Assembly (NCBI RefSeq): GCF_001558155.1
Contig: NZ_LOAS01000011.1
Span: 172,630-236,629 of the forward strand
Length of the DNA stretch: 64,000 bases
Source: Aliiruegeria sabulilitoris
GTDB taxonomy: Bacteria > Pseudomonadota > Alphaproteobacteria > Rhodobacterales > Rhodobacteraceae
Direction: 5' to 3'
Numbering within the stretch: position 1 is the first letter of the stretch; every line of letters starts with the position of its first letter. The notes under the pieces are model-generated. The model had not been told where the DNA came from and searched no databases. It worked only from the letters and a program-made list of their open reading frames with translations. Positions 17,642 through 28,200 of the stretch are shown piece by piece. Position numbers and translations under genes: made by a program.

Positions 17642-17987
17642 GTTCGGTTCAAACGGGCGACAGACGCCAGAAAAGCGCGAAAGGATCGAACCACCCTTCC
17701 TCACCAATTTGCGCGCTCCTCAAGAAATAGGACTACCGGAGGGGGCTTCGCGCCCGCGCCCCTGCGAGCGCTCCCCCAAGAAATGTGAGGAAAGAGGAGC
17801 GCCGAAAACGAATGAGATCTTCTTCTTTCCAGAAATATCCCCGCCGGAGGCACGGTCCGCAGGATCGTTCACACGCGCGCCGCGCACCTCTGCCCCACCC
17901 CAGACGGCATCAACGGACGCACACAGGCTCACAAAGAAAGGGCGCCGGGTGACCGACGCCATTTCCCTTGTCATTGGCAACAGAGCC
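17642..17987. repeat. 346-bp gap with dispersed intergenic repeat (copy at 17738-17780)
   Basis: No gene is supported. The stretch GGGGGCTTCGCGCC followed by GCGAGCGCTCCCCCAAG at 17738-17780 is the reverse complement, with few mismatches, of the segment at 23719-23757. A nearby AATATCCCCGCCGGAGG block (about 17833-17849) resembles CCTCCGGCAGAGGTATTTTA near 27870. Such CCTCCGGCGG-GATATTT elements recur between genes in Rhodobacterales; I infer a REP-like or transcript-end repeat. Confidence 0.5.
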
Positions 17988-19475
<1,488 letters not shown>

Positions 19476-19682
19476 TCGATTATCCTTCTGTTTCTTGTGG
19501 CCCGCCCTTTGCGGCGATCCATTCGATTGCGAGCTGCGCGTGACCGCACAACTTTTGTGCGCACATACTTTTTCATAAACCGGAGAGTCGCAATTCAAAG
19601 TACCGTCGCAAAGCGTCACGAGCGCGTGACAGCCGGACGACCTTTGGGAACGGCTCTGTTATCGGTTATTGAAGGAAGTGTC

Positions 19683-19940
19683 TCAGGCCGAAGGGCCGCA
19701 CGCAAGACAAAGCTGCGTGCAGGCCATGCCCAACCGGGCACGAGACGCCCTAGCCAGCCAGGTCGCCAGCCACAAAAGGATTCCCCCGGTCGTGATTGCC
19801 AGCAAACCGACCAGCCGGCGGGTTTCGACCGGCATCTGGCGGATCAATTCGAGGATCTCGTCAATACGCGAAGGGGCCAGTGCAAGCACCAGCCCCTCCA
19901 GAACGAATACCAGCCCGATTGCGAGCAGGATCGTGTCCAT
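19683..19940 (-). CDS. DUF2065 family inner-membrane protein
   Basis: 85 residues with two transmembrane helices (about 4-22 and 43-62) and a cytosolic linker containing RIDEILELIRQMP, as in DUF2065 (YjeT-like) proteins. The start codon adjoins the hflC stop, so the two are translationally coupled. The hflK-hflC-DUF2065 order is common in proteobacteria; the protein probably assists or is a small subunit of the HflKC-FtsH membrane complex, an inference from context. The cysteine-rich tail (CTQLCLACG) is unusual for its size. Confidence 0.85.
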   Translation of the reverse strand: MDTILLAIGLVFVLEGLVLALAPSRIDEILELIRQMPVETRRLVGLLAITTGGILLWLATWLARASRARLGMACTQLCLACGPSA

Positions 19941-20822
19941 TTACTTGGCGACCCCATTGGCGCCGTTGAAGTAGTCGAAGAACTCGCTGTCCGGCGCGAT
20001 GACCAAGGACGAGTTTTCGCCCTTGATCGCTCCCTCGTAAGCCGACAGGGACCGGTAGAACTCGAAGAATTCCCGATCCGCGCCATAGGCGGCAGCGAAG
20101 ATCCCGTTCCGTTGGGCATCGGCTTCACCGCGAACGATCTCGGCCTCTTTCTGGGACTCGGAAACAAGTTCCACCACGGTCCGGTCGGCCTGGGCACGAA
20201 CCCGCTGCGCGGCCTCGTTACCGCGCGCGATCTCGTCCGCGGCTTCCCGTTCCCGTTCGGCGCGCATCCGCTCGAAAGTTGCGTTCAGGTTCTGCTCGGG
20301 CAGGTTGGTCTGCTTGAGCCGCACGTCGACCACGTTGAGGCCAAGCGCACGCGCCTGAACCTGTGCCTGATCGCGAATACGGTTCATAAGCACCCGGCGG
20401 TCTTCAGACAGGATGGTGTCCGAGGTCACCTGGTCCGCACCGAGCACTTCCCGGATCTGGGCGTTGAGGATCGAGCTCAACCGGGTCTCGGCAGCGGGCA
20501 ACCCGCCAACGCCGACGGCCTGCCGGAACTTCACCAAGTCCTCGATCCGGTAGCGCGCAAAGGCATCCACCACGAGGCGGCGGTCATCCGAAGGCGTGAC
20601 CTCGATCGTGTCCGTGTCCAGCGCCAGGATCCGGTCGTCATAATAGACGACTTCCTGGATGAGCGGGATCTTCAGCGCGATGCCGGGATCTTCCTTCACG
20701 CGCTTGATCTGGCCGAATTGAAGCACCAGCGCTTTCTCACGCTCGTCCACGATGAAGACGGAGGCCATGATTATGGCGACGGCCACGATGCCAATGGGCA
20801 GAAGATAGGTCAGACGCTTCAT
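19941..20822 (-). CDS. hflC: HflC, SPFH-domain membrane protease modulator
   Basis: 293 residues. A single N-terminal transmembrane helix (about 5-24) precedes an SPFH/band-7 domain (VDEREKALVLQFGQIKRV onward) and a long coiled coil (about 180-250, rich in Glu/Ala/Arg). HflC and HflK assemble into a cage around FtsH and modulate proteolysis of membrane proteins. It starts one base after the hflK stop, so it is coupled to hflK. The length is standard. Confidence 0.95.
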   Translation of the reverse strand: MKRLTYLLPIGIVAVAIIMASVFIVDEREKALVLQFGQIKRVKEDPGIALKIPLIQEVVYYDDRILALDTDTIEVTPSDDRRLVVDAFARYRIEDLVKFRQAVGVGGLPAAETRLSSILNAQIREVLGADQVTSDTILSEDRRVLMNRIRDQAQVQARALGLNVVDVRLKQTNLPEQNLNATFERMRAEREREAADEIARGNEAAQRVRAQADRTVVELVSESQKEAEIVRGEADAQRNGIFAAAYGADREFFEFYRSLSAYEGAIKGENSSLVIAPDSEFFDYFNGANGVAK

Positions 20823-20823
20823 A

Positions 20824-21975
20824 TCAGTTGCCCTCCACGGTCGGTTTGCGCAGCTCGTTCAGCGGCAGGTAAGGCACGACGCCCTGTCCAGCCCCCTCGC
20901 CGCCGGTTTCGCCAAGGATCACCTTGTCGACATCGCCGAGCACCTTTTCCATCGTCTCCAGGTAGAGACGCTTGCGGGTCACTTCCGGCGCCTTCTGATA
21001 TTCCTGAAGAACGGCGGTAAAGCGGCTCGCCTCACCTTCGGCTTCGTTCACGACCTGCGCCCGATAACCTTCGGCCTCTTCCAGAAGCTGCGCGGCTTCA
21101 CCGCGCGCGCCGGCGAGAACCGTGTTGGCATAGGCATCGGCGCGGCGTTCGAGACGGTCACGCTCCTGCTCGGCGGCCTGCACCTCGCGGAAGGAGTCGA
21201 TCACTTCCTTCGGCGGGTCGGCCTTGTCGAGGTTCACCCGGACGATGTTGATGCCGCTGTCATAGGTATCCAGAGTTCCCTGGATCGAAGTCTTGGCGGT
21301 ATCGGCAATCAGGCCCCGGTCCCGGTTGAGGATCGGCGCCAGCTCGGAGGCCGCGATGATCTCGCGCATGGCCGATTCCGACACGGCGCGGACGGTTTCG
21401 CGCCCTTGTGCAAGGTTGAACAGGAATTTGGCCGGATCGACGATATTCCAGACCACCTGGAAATCGATATCGACGATGTTGGCATCCGTCGTCAGCATCA
21501 GCCCGCTATCCGTGCGCGAATTGAAATCGTCGCCGATATCCTCCGTCCGCTCCGAGGTCACGTTGACGACTTCGGCGGTCACCAGCGGCCAGGGCGCAAA
21601 GTTCAGACCCGGGCTTCCGATGGCCGAGAATTCGCCCAGGAACAGCTCGACAGACTGCTCTTCCGGCTTGACGGTATAGAAGGAGGCAAGCCCCCAGAGC
21701 ACGACCAGCGCCGCGCCGCCCAGCAGGAATGTGCCGCGGGAGAATTTCGGCCCCTCGCCGCCCTGCCTCGGCTCGCGCGGTCCACCGCCTCCGCGGCCAC
21801 CCATCAGAACGCGAAGCTGTTCCTGCCCCTTTTTCATGATCTCGTCGATCTCGGGAATCTGCTTGCTTTCCTCGCCGGGACGTTTGCCCCCGCCATTATT
21901 GCCGCGATTGCCGCCACCGTTCTGGCCGCCACCGCCGGAGCCACCGCCCCAGGGTCCGCCGCTATGTCCTGCCAT
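20824..21975 (-). CDS. hflK: HflK, SPFH-domain membrane protease modulator
   Basis: 383 residues from the ATG at 21975 (MAGHSGGPWGGGSGGGG); an in-frame extension to 22047 is less likely. The N-terminal 100 residues are Gly/Asn/Arg-rich low complexity, as usual for HflK, followed by one transmembrane helix (about 84-103), the SPFH domain beginning VKPEEQSVELFLGEF, and a coiled coil with EQERDRLERRADAYANTVLA. It partners HflC in the FtsH-regulating complex. It is the first gene of the hflK-hflC-DUF2065 operon. Confidence 0.95.
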   Translation of the reverse strand: MAGHSGGPWGGGSGGGGQNGGGNRGNNGGGKRPGEESKQIPEIDEIMKKGQEQLRVLMGGRGGGGPREPRQGGEGPKFSRGTFLLGGAALVVLWGLASFYTVKPEEQSVELFLGEFSAIGSPGLNFAPWPLVTAEVVNVTSERTEDIGDDFNSRTDSGLMLTTDANIVDIDFQVVWNIVDPAKFLFNLAQGRETVRAVSESAMREIIAASELAPILNRDRGLIADTAKTSIQGTLDTYDSGINIVRVNLDKADPPKEVIDSFREVQAAEQERDRLERRADAYANTVLAGARGEAAQLLEEAEGYRAQVVNEAEGEASRFTAVLQEYQKAPEVTRKRLYLETMEKVLGDVDKVILGETGGEGAGQGVVPYLPLNELRKPTVEGN

Positions 21976-22063
21976 TAATCTCTCTTCCCTCTCATGTCTC
22001 AACGGGTGCGTATCATTGCCAGATGGTTGTCCCGGCGGCGTTTTCAAGCGCCGGGCTACCTGC

Positions 22064-23422
22064 TCAGGCCCTGCGCACCGGCGTTTTCAGCGTTACCAAC
22101 TCCTCCGACATGGTCGGGTGAACGGCAACCGTTCGGTCAAAATCTTCCTTCGTCGCGCCCATCTTCACAGCCACCCCGGCAAGCTGGATCATCTCGCCGG
22201 CATGGTCGGCCACGATATGAACGCCCAGAACCCTACGGGTGTCGGCGCAGACGATGAGCTTCATCAATACGCGGTCCTCGCGGCCGATGAAACTCTTGTG
22301 CATCGGTTTGAACGCCGTCGAATAGACCTCGATCGGCCCCGCCTCGCGCGCGTCTTCCTCCGACAGGCCCACCGTACCATATTCCGGCTGGGTAAAAACG
22401 GCCGAGGGGATCAGCTCGTGATCCGGCGCAGTCGGGTTGCCCTTGAAGACGGTCTCGACAAAGGCCATGCCCTCGCGGATCGCAACCGGCGTGAGCTGCA
22501 CGCGGTTTGTGACATCGCCGATGGCATAGATCGAGGGAACCGAGGTCTGGCTGTATTGGTCCACGACCACCTCGCCACGCCGTCCGATCTCCACGCCTGC
22601 CTCTTGCAGGCCCAGCCCCTTGCTGTTCGGCGTCCGGCCGGTGGCAAAAAGCACCTGGTCGAAGACATGCGTGCCGCCGGTCGTCGCCGTAACCTCGATC
22701 CCAACCTCAACCTTGCGCATCGCGGCGATATTGGTGCCGCAATGGATCTCGATGCCGTGACGTTCCATGTGCTCGGCGATATGGCCGCGCGCCTCGCCAT
22801 CGAAGCCGCGCAGAATCTGCGGGCCACGGTAGGATTGCGTCACTTCCGTGCCGAGCCCGTTGAAGATGCAAGCCATCTCGCACGCAATGTAACCGCCGCC
22901 GACGACCAGCAGGCGTTTGGGGAGCTCGTCGAGATGGAACACCTCGTTGGAGGTGATGCCCAGTTCCTCGTTCTCCACGCCCGGCAGCGAGGGCCAGCCA
23001 CCCGTGGCAATCAGGATATGCTTGGCGGTGTATTCCGTCCCGTCGGCGAGGCGCACGGTATGCGGATCGACCACGGTGGCGCGTTGGGCAAAGACCTGCA
23101 CGCCGGAGCCTTCCAGCAGACGATTATAGACGCCTTCCAGCCGGTCCAGCTCGCCCTCCAGCCGGGTGCGGAACTTGGGCCAGTCGAAGCCGCCGATCTT
23201 CACATCCCAGCCGTAATCCACGGCCTCCTGCATGCCTTCGGCATACTCGGAGGCAAAAACCATCAGCTTCTTTGGCACGCAGCCACGAATCACGCAGGTG
23301 CCGCCCATGCGGCTCTCCTCGGCCAGTCCGACCTTGGCGCCTGTCTCGCCAGCGGCCACACGCGCCGCGCGCACCCCACCGGAGCCGCCGCCAATAACAA
23401 ACAAATCAAAATCGAAAGCCAT
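22064..23422 (-). CDS. gor: glutathione-disulfide reductase
   Basis: 452 residues from the ATG at 23422 with AAAGGA upstream. FAD-binding GGGSGG lies at 11-16, the redox-active disulphide in GGTCVIRGCVPKK (Cys43, Cys48), a NADPH-binding GGGYIACE block at mid-protein, and the dimerisation-domain His in HPTMSEE near the C-terminus. It reduces GSSG using NADPH in the cytosol. The C-terminus is HPTMSEELVTLKTPVRRA. It lies 88 bp upstream in transcription of hflK but has its own spacing. Confidence 0.95.
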   Translation of the reverse strand: MAFDFDLFVIGGGSGGVRAARVAAGETGAKVGLAEESRMGGTCVIRGCVPKKLMVFASEYAEGMQEAVDYGWDVKIGGFDWPKFRTRLEGELDRLEGVYNRLLEGSGVQVFAQRATVVDPHTVRLADGTEYTAKHILIATGGWPSLPGVENEELGITSNEVFHLDELPKRLLVVGGGYIACEMACIFNGLGTEVTQSYRGPQILRGFDGEARGHIAEHMERHGIEIHCGTNIAAMRKVEVGIEVTATTGGTHVFDQVLFATGRTPNSKGLGLQEAGVEIGRRGEVVVDQYSQTSVPSIYAIGDVTNRVQLTPVAIREGMAFVETVFKGNPTAPDHELIPSAVFTQPEYGTVGLSEEDAREAGPIEVYSTAFKPMHKSFIGREDRVLMKLIVCADTRRVLGVHIVADHAGEMIQLAGVAVKMGATKEDFDRTVAVHPTMSEELVTLKTPVRRA

Positions 23423-23763
23423 TCCGGCGTCCTTTTTACCCGCTGAAGCTGTCCTAGCGCGCCTTTCGACCCGCCGCCACCCCAAGATAGGAACCCATCG
23501 CCCCGGATCGAGGGGTTGAAGGCCTTTCCGGGCATCCCGGCTCCGCTATGAGGCTGGAAACGCGAAACCGGCGTTCCGTTGAGCATAGAAAGCAGCATCG
23601 GGCATCTTGCTTGCCGGGTCCGGGGCCAGAGTTGCGATTGCCTGGCCGCTTGCGGTGGGAGTATTTCTTGCGGGAAGTAAGGTGCGAGCGCCAATCCTTC
23701 TTATGACGCGAAATATCCTGGGGGAGCGCTCGCAAGAGCGCGGGGGCAAAGCCCCGCCCGCCC
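23423..23763. repeat. 341-bp gap with dispersed intergenic repeat (copy at 23719-23757)
   Basis: No gene is supported. The segment CCTGGGGGAGCGCTCGCAAG onward to AAGCCCCGCCC matches the reverse complement of 17738-17780. It directly follows the K+ channel gene on the minus strand. An upstream GAAATATCC tag (23710-23718) accompanies it, as in the other copy. Confidence 0.5.
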
Positions 23764-24549
23764 TCAGCTCACGCCGCGGGTTTCGATCTTCAACCGGCCG
23801 CCGCAGTGCTTGCAGTGAACGGCATCGGGATCGTGTCGGGTAAGCCCGCAACTCGGGCAGGGATAATGCACCTTGTTCGGGGTGAAGATCACGCTGGCGA
23901 GACGCAGGAAGAGCGACACGCCAATAACCATGATCCCTACAGCAAAGAGCTTTCCCCCAACGGATGTTGGCGTGAAATCGCCATATCCTGTCGTCGTCAG
24001 CGTGGTCACCGTATAATAGAGAGCATTGACGTAACCTTCGAAGTCTTTCGGGCCCCCGCCGCTCTGCACGACGTAGACATGGACCGCCGAGGTGGTCACA
24101 AAGACAAAGATCACGAGGTTGAGCGCCGCAACGATCGCATCTTCATGCTCTCTAAATAGCCGGGAATCGCGCCTCAAATCCTGTAAAAGGTAGTTGGAAT
24201 GGCCGAGCCGAACACCCCGGAGAATTCTCAGGAAAGAGAGATCGACCCCGGTAAACCTGTTCAGCACCAGTGAGCCCAGCACCAGAATATCCGCGATCAC
24301 GTAAATCCGGCCCAGATGTGCCCACTTGCCAGGGGCGATCCAGAACCGGCACACAAAATCGACGAAAATGAACAGTGCGAGGATCTCGTTGATGAAATGG
24401 ATCAGAGCCGTGTGCGGCAAGGGCGTCACGACGATGAAGTAGATCACCGTGGCAAGGTCGAACAGTATCAGACCATAGCGAAGCCGCACCGAGGCCGGCG
24501 AGGTGCCGGTATAGAGTTTCTCAACCCGTTGTTTCAGCTTTTCCATCAT
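23764..24549 (-). CDS. voltage-gated-type K+ channel with C-terminal zinc ribbon
   Basis: 261 residues. Helices S1-S4 fill about 25-125; S4 is short (FLRILRGVRL) with four basic residues. S5, pore and S6 follow, with the selectivity filter TTTGYGDF at about 186-192. The C-terminal 35 residues contain CPSC and CKHC pairs (Cys231, Cys234, Cys246, Cys249), a zinc-ribbon-like knuckle instead of the usual RCK or cyclic-nucleotide domain. It should conduct K+ across the inner membrane; a metal- or redox-sensing tail is inferred. Two Met codons are possible starts. It stands alone. Confidence 0.85.
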   Translation of the reverse strand: MMEKLKQRVEKLYTGTSPASVRLRYGLILFDLATVIYFIVVTPLPHTALIHFINEILALFIFVDFVCRFWIAPGKWAHLGRIYVIADILVLGSLVLNRFTGVDLSFLRILRGVRLGHSNYLLQDLRRDSRLFREHEDAIVAALNLVIFVFVTTSAVHVYVVQSGGGPKDFEGYVNALYYTVTTLTTTGYGDFTPTSVGGKLFAVGIMVIGVSLFLRLASVIFTPNKVHYPCPSCGLTRHDPDAVHCKHCGGRLKIETRGVS

Positions 24550-24596
24550 GTTGGGCGTAGCCTAGAGCGGCCTCCGCCCGCTTTGCCAGCCCGCTC

Positions 24597-24898
24597 TCAT
24601 CCGCGGCGATACGGATCGCCCGCAGCGCGGCTTTCCGACAACGTTTGCAGACGCCGCCCCACCAGAAGTTCGATTGCATCTGCAAGTTGAACTTCCAGGA
24701 TGGTGTAATCGCCCCGCGCCACCCGGATGCGGTGCGCCTCGATCATCACATCGGCATGGGTGCAGCCCACGGGCGGCTCGACCGATAGCAGGCCAGTTCG
24801 ACCAGAAGCCCCATCGGGTCCCGGAAATAGATCGAGCTCTGCCGGTCTGCACCCGTCAGCGTGATATGATGAACGCCCTGCATCTGAGCTTTTCGCAT
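24597..24898 (-). pseudogene. decayed ring-cleaving dioxygenase (VOC family) gene
   Basis: The start at 24898 reads MRKAQMQGVHHITLTGADRQ, the typical beginning of VOC dioxygenases, but it passes directly into SIYFRDPMGLLVELACYR, which belongs about 100 or more residues later in the family. The frame then breaks; the other frame continues CTHADVMIEAHRIRVARGDY and ends in a plausible C-terminal helix. So the gene has an internal deletion and one frameshift and cannot make an intact enzyme. I judge the family from these two blocks only. Confidence 0.65.
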
Positions 24899-25011
24899 CC
24901 TGTCCTTCCTGTTTGCCTGGCAAAGGCCAGCGGAGTCCGTCGCACAAAAACACCTCTGGGGCGCTTCGTTGGCGCACATCGCCCCTGCAGGAATGCCAAG
25001 CCGATGCAGGC

Positions 25012-26763
25012 CTAATGGGCCGGTGAAGACGCGCTGGAACCAACTTCCGGGGTGTCGCCCTCGGAACCACGCGCCCCGATTATCCGCATCGCATCCTCCA
25101 CACGCCGCGCGTAGCGGACGCTGGACCGGTCCAGCCCGTGAGTCAGGAAGATCCGCAGCATGGCGCGATCCGTTCCGGTCAGCCACAGGGTCACGCCACG
25201 CTTGTTCGCCTTGTGCGCCAGTTCCACGATCATGTTCGCGCCGGTGGAATCGAGCATGGGCACATCCGAGAAGTCGATGACCAACGCCTTGTGATGGTCG
25301 TTGATCCGGTCGAGGACCATGCCGATCGAGGCGGTGGCTCCGAAAAACAGCGCGCCGCGGATGCGATAGATGACAACATCGGGGTCCGCGGCGAGATTTT
25401 CGTCATAGGCGCCGCGGGGACGCACGGAATCAGGAAGGTCGCCACCGACCAGCGGATGGTGGGTGGCAATCTCCGTCTTCTGGCTCATCCGCTGGATGAA
25501 CAGAACGGAGCCGAGGGCGAAGCCAACAACGATGGCTTCGGTCAGGTCGCGGAAGATCGTGAGGAAGAAGGTCGCGCCGAGCACCGCGGCCTCGCCCCAA
25601 CCGGAGCGGAGCAGGATGGCGATGGCGGGTTTCTCGATCATCTTCCACGACACCACGGCGAGAACCCCGGCCAATGCCGCAAGCGGGATGTAGGCCGCGA
25701 GAGGTGCCGCCAGCAGCATGAAGAGCAGCAGGAAAACCGAATGCAGAATGCCGGAGACCGGGCCATGTGCCCCGGAGCGCACATTGGTCGCCGTCCGCGC
25801 GATGGTGCCGGTGACGCAGATGCCGCCAAACAGCGCCGAGCCGACATTCGCCGCGCCTTGCGCCAGCAACTCGCAATTGGAGCGGTGCCGTCGTCCCGTC
25901 ATCCCGTCGGCAACCACCGCCGATAGAAGGGACTCGATGGAGCCGAGCAGGGTGAAGGAAATCGCCGAGGGCAGGACTGCGATGAGTTTTTCGACCGAGA
26001 TGTCCGGCATCTGCGGCCTCGGCAGGGTGGACGGGATGCCGCCGAACCTGGAGCCGATCGTCTCGACCGGCAGCGCGAGGACCGTTGTGATCAACGAAGC
26101 GATGGCAACGGCGATCAGCATGCCCGGCCAATGCGGGCGATAGCGTCCGACCCCGACAATGATAGCGATCGTGACTGTCGAGATCAGGACCGCCGCGGGG
26201 GTGATGCTGGCACGGACCGACCAGAGGGCGGGAAGTTTCTCCAACAACTCGCCCGGCTCGTGTTCGAGCGACAGGCCGAACAGGCCGCTGATCTGGCTGG
26301 CGAAGATGATCACCGCGATCCCCGCGGTGAAGCCGACCGTCACCGGGAAGGGGATGAACTTGATGAATGTGCCGAAGCGGAGCAGGCCGGCCAGCGCAAG
26401 GAACAGCCCGGACAGGAAGGTCGCCAGTATCAGCCCGTCCATCCCGTGCTGCACGACCGTGGCGGCCACGAGCACGATAAACGCGCCGGCGGGGCCACCG
26501 ATCTGGAAGCGGGAGCCGCCGAAGAGAGAGACAAGGAAACCGCCGACAATCGCCGTATAGAGCCCTTGCGCCGGGCTCGCCCCGGAGGCGATGGCGATGG
26601 CCATGGAGAGCGGAAGCGCGACGATGGCCACGGTCAGGCCTGCAATCGCATCGGCGCGCAGATGCGCCAGCCCGTAGCCTTCGCGCAGCACGGTCACGAG
26701 TTTGGGGGTGAACAATTCGGCGAACCCGGGGGTTTCGTCCGAACGATCTGTCTTTGCTTTCAT
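25012..26763 (-). CDS. SulP-family sulfate/anion permease with STAS domain
   Basis: 583 residues from the ATG at 26763 (MKAKTDRSDETPGFAELFTP); the in-frame extension upstream is Arg-rich and not family-like. The membrane part has the SulP start LRADAIAGLTVAIVALPLSM and about 12-14 helices with PLAALAGVLAVVSWKM. A C-terminal STAS domain (about 440-560) carries VIDFSDVPMLDSTGANMIVE, the anti-sigma-antagonist-like fold. It imports sulfate or bicarbonate, or exchanges anions. Sulfate is suggested by Sat-CysC and a CysZ-like gene elsewhere in the window, but they are not adjacent. Confidence 0.9.
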   Translation of the reverse strand: MKAKTDRSDETPGFAELFTPKLVTVLREGYGLAHLRADAIAGLTVAIVALPLSMAIAIASGASPAQGLYTAIVGGFLVSLFGGSRFQIGGPAGAFIVLVAATVVQHGMDGLILATFLSGLFLALAGLLRFGTFIKFIPFPVTVGFTAGIAVIIFASQISGLFGLSLEHEPGELLEKLPALWSVRASITPAAVLISTVTIAIIVGVGRYRPHWPGMLIAVAIASLITTVLALPVETIGSRFGGIPSTLPRPQMPDISVEKLIAVLPSAISFTLLGSIESLLSAVVADGMTGRRHRSNCELLAQGAANVGSALFGGICVTGTIARTATNVRSGAHGPVSGILHSVFLLLFMLLAAPLAAYIPLAALAGVLAVVSWKMIEKPAIAILLRSGWGEAAVLGATFFLTIFRDLTEAIVVGFALGSVLFIQRMSQKTEIATHHPLVGGDLPDSVRPRGAYDENLAADPDVVIYRIRGALFFGATASIGMVLDRINDHHKALVIDFSDVPMLDSTGANMIVELAHKANKRGVTLWLTGTDRAMLRIFLTHGLDRSSVRYARRVEDAMRIIGARGSEGDTPEVGSSASSPAH

Positions 26764-27245
26764 TTCAGCCGCACCTGTTTGCAGGAAGCGGCGGGATCGT
26801 CGGCAAGATGTCGGCGGTCGCCGTCGCGATAGAGCAATGTCTCGTTTCACCGGCCCCGAAAATCTTGGGTCGGCCCTATCTCCTCCCGGCGGGGCATTGG
26901 TCGAAACCCAAACCCCTTCCCGCCAATGGCGATGCTTCGACAGCAACTCGGAAATTGTTCGAAGAGCGAAACAAGGTCAAAGGGGCGTTCGGGAACGCTC
27001 GTGCGGGATGATCGCCGGGTACTCCCCGCCCTGTCCCATGTCAAATATTTATTCCGGACAGCGGCCCCGCCTGACCGGAGCCACCCGGAAGCTGCCAACG
27101 CAAGGGGCTTCCGGCGCACTGACGGAAACTTCCATTTTCAATGTGCATGTGTGCACATCATGCCTTAAAATTACCAAAATTGACCACACAACCGAACATC
27201 CGCATCTTCAGGGGCAAGCCATTCCACTTATCCAAGGAACTCGAA
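26764..27245. other. 482-bp divergent intergenic region, SulP to azoreductase
   Basis: It separates the divergent SulP and azoreductase genes. The open frames inside are short and not protein-like. The only clear signal is the inverted repeat at 27141-27158, listed separately. The last 90 bp before azoR are AT-rich compared with the rest. Confidence 0.45.
27141..27158. promoter_or_regulatory. inverted repeat upstream of azoreductase gene
   Basis: ATGTGCA-TGTG-TGCACAT is a perfect seven-base inverted repeat about 88 bp before the azoR start. It could bind a dimeric repressor. No regulator gene is adjacent, so the identity of the protein is open. Confidence 0.4.
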
Positions 27246-27836
27246 ATGACTGCCCCGACCATCCTCAAGATCGATAGCTCCGCCCGCCTGACGGCCTCTG
27301 TCAGCCGCGACCTGACGACCCAGATCACCGAAAAATTCGACGGCGCCAGGATTATCGCCCGTGACCTCGCCACTGCGCCGCTGCCGCAAATCGACGAGGG
27401 TTTCGTGACCGTCACCAAGGGCGCCACCGAAGACGAGGTCTCGGAGGCGCAGCGCGAGATGCTGGCGCTGTCCAACACGCTGATCGACGAACTTCGGCAA
27501 GCGGACGTGATCGTGATCGGCCTGCCGGTCTACAATTTTGGCCTGCCGGCATCGCTCAAGGCCTGGATCGACCTGGTCGCCCGCGCCGGAGAAACGTTCA
27601 AATACTCCGAGGCTGGGCCCGAGGGCCTGCTCACCGGCAAGCGTGTGATTATCGCGATGGCCTCCGGTGGTACCGAAGCGAACTCTGCTATCGACTTTGC
27701 AACTCCCTATCTTCGCCATGTGCTCGGCTTCATGGGCATGACCGATGTCGAGTTGGTGCGCGCCGACAGGCTTGCCTTTGATGTCGAGGGCACGATCAAG
27801 GCCGCGAAGGAGCAGGTCGCCACCCTGGCCGCCTGA
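27246..27836 (+). CDS. azoR: FMN-dependent NADH-azoreductase (AzoR family)
   Basis: 196 residues from the ATG at 27246 with AAGGAA upstream. Flavodoxin-like fold: the N-terminal LKIDSSARLTASVSRDLT binds FMN phosphate, VYNFGLPASLKAWIDLVAR is the FMN/dimer motif, and MASGGTEAN follows. It reduces quinones and azo or nitro compounds with NADH, giving protection from electrophiles. It is monocistronic as far as can be seen, with an inverted repeat upstream. Confidence 0.9.
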   Translation: MTAPTILKIDSSARLTASVSRDLTTQITEKFDGARIIARDLATAPLPQIDEGFVTVTKGATEDEVSEAQREMLALSNTLIDELRQADVIVIGLPVYNFGLPASLKAWIDLVARAGETFKYSEAGPEGLLTGKRVIIAMASGGTEANSAIDFATPYLRHVLGFMGMTDVELVRADRLAFDVEGTIKAAKEQVATLAA

Positions 27837-28200
27837 GGCTGACGGAAATCCCCGGCCAGTGACCGCGCGGTGCCTCCGGCAGAGGTATTTTAGGAAAGTT
27901 GAAACTATTGGGTCTCTAGAAGGGATCTGCGGTTCAGGCTGATCAGCCGATGACCGCGAAAGGTGAAGGCGCCTCGTCCGGGTTTCCGGCGAGGCGTTCT
28001 TCGTTTCATCGCCTTGACTCCGGAGGCCTGTCTGCCGTAAGGACCGGCGCAACACCCGGAAGTGCAAGCTTCCGGTCCTCCTTTTATGGAGGATCGCCAC
28101 CAGTCAGCGCGTTGCGCCCACTGGTGCGATTGTCGTTTGGGCACCGGTTTCCCATATGGGGACGGTATGTTGACTGGAATGGCCGTAGGAGGGCCGAGGC
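27837..28200 (+). ncRNA. structured leader upstream of ffh, possible ncRNA
   Basis: This 364-bp gap holds four consecutive stem-loops: GCGGT...ACCGC around GGCTGATCAGCC (27932-27960), CGCCTCG...CGAGGCG (27970-27996), CCGGAAG...CTTCCGG (28060-28079), and TCCTCC-TTTTAT-GGAGGA (28078-28095). The second is followed by TTCTTCGTTT and may be a terminator, the azoR end or an attenuator. I recall an Rfam family named ffh for a structured RNA upstream of ffh in alphaproteobacteria; membership is not verified. Confidence 0.4.

Noticed and set aside
24562-25070. Intact gene for the 157-codon or 146-codon minus-strand frames near 25 kb.
   Set aside because: Neither frame alone has a full VOC domain; the two fragments fit one decayed gene, so they are called as a pseudogene.
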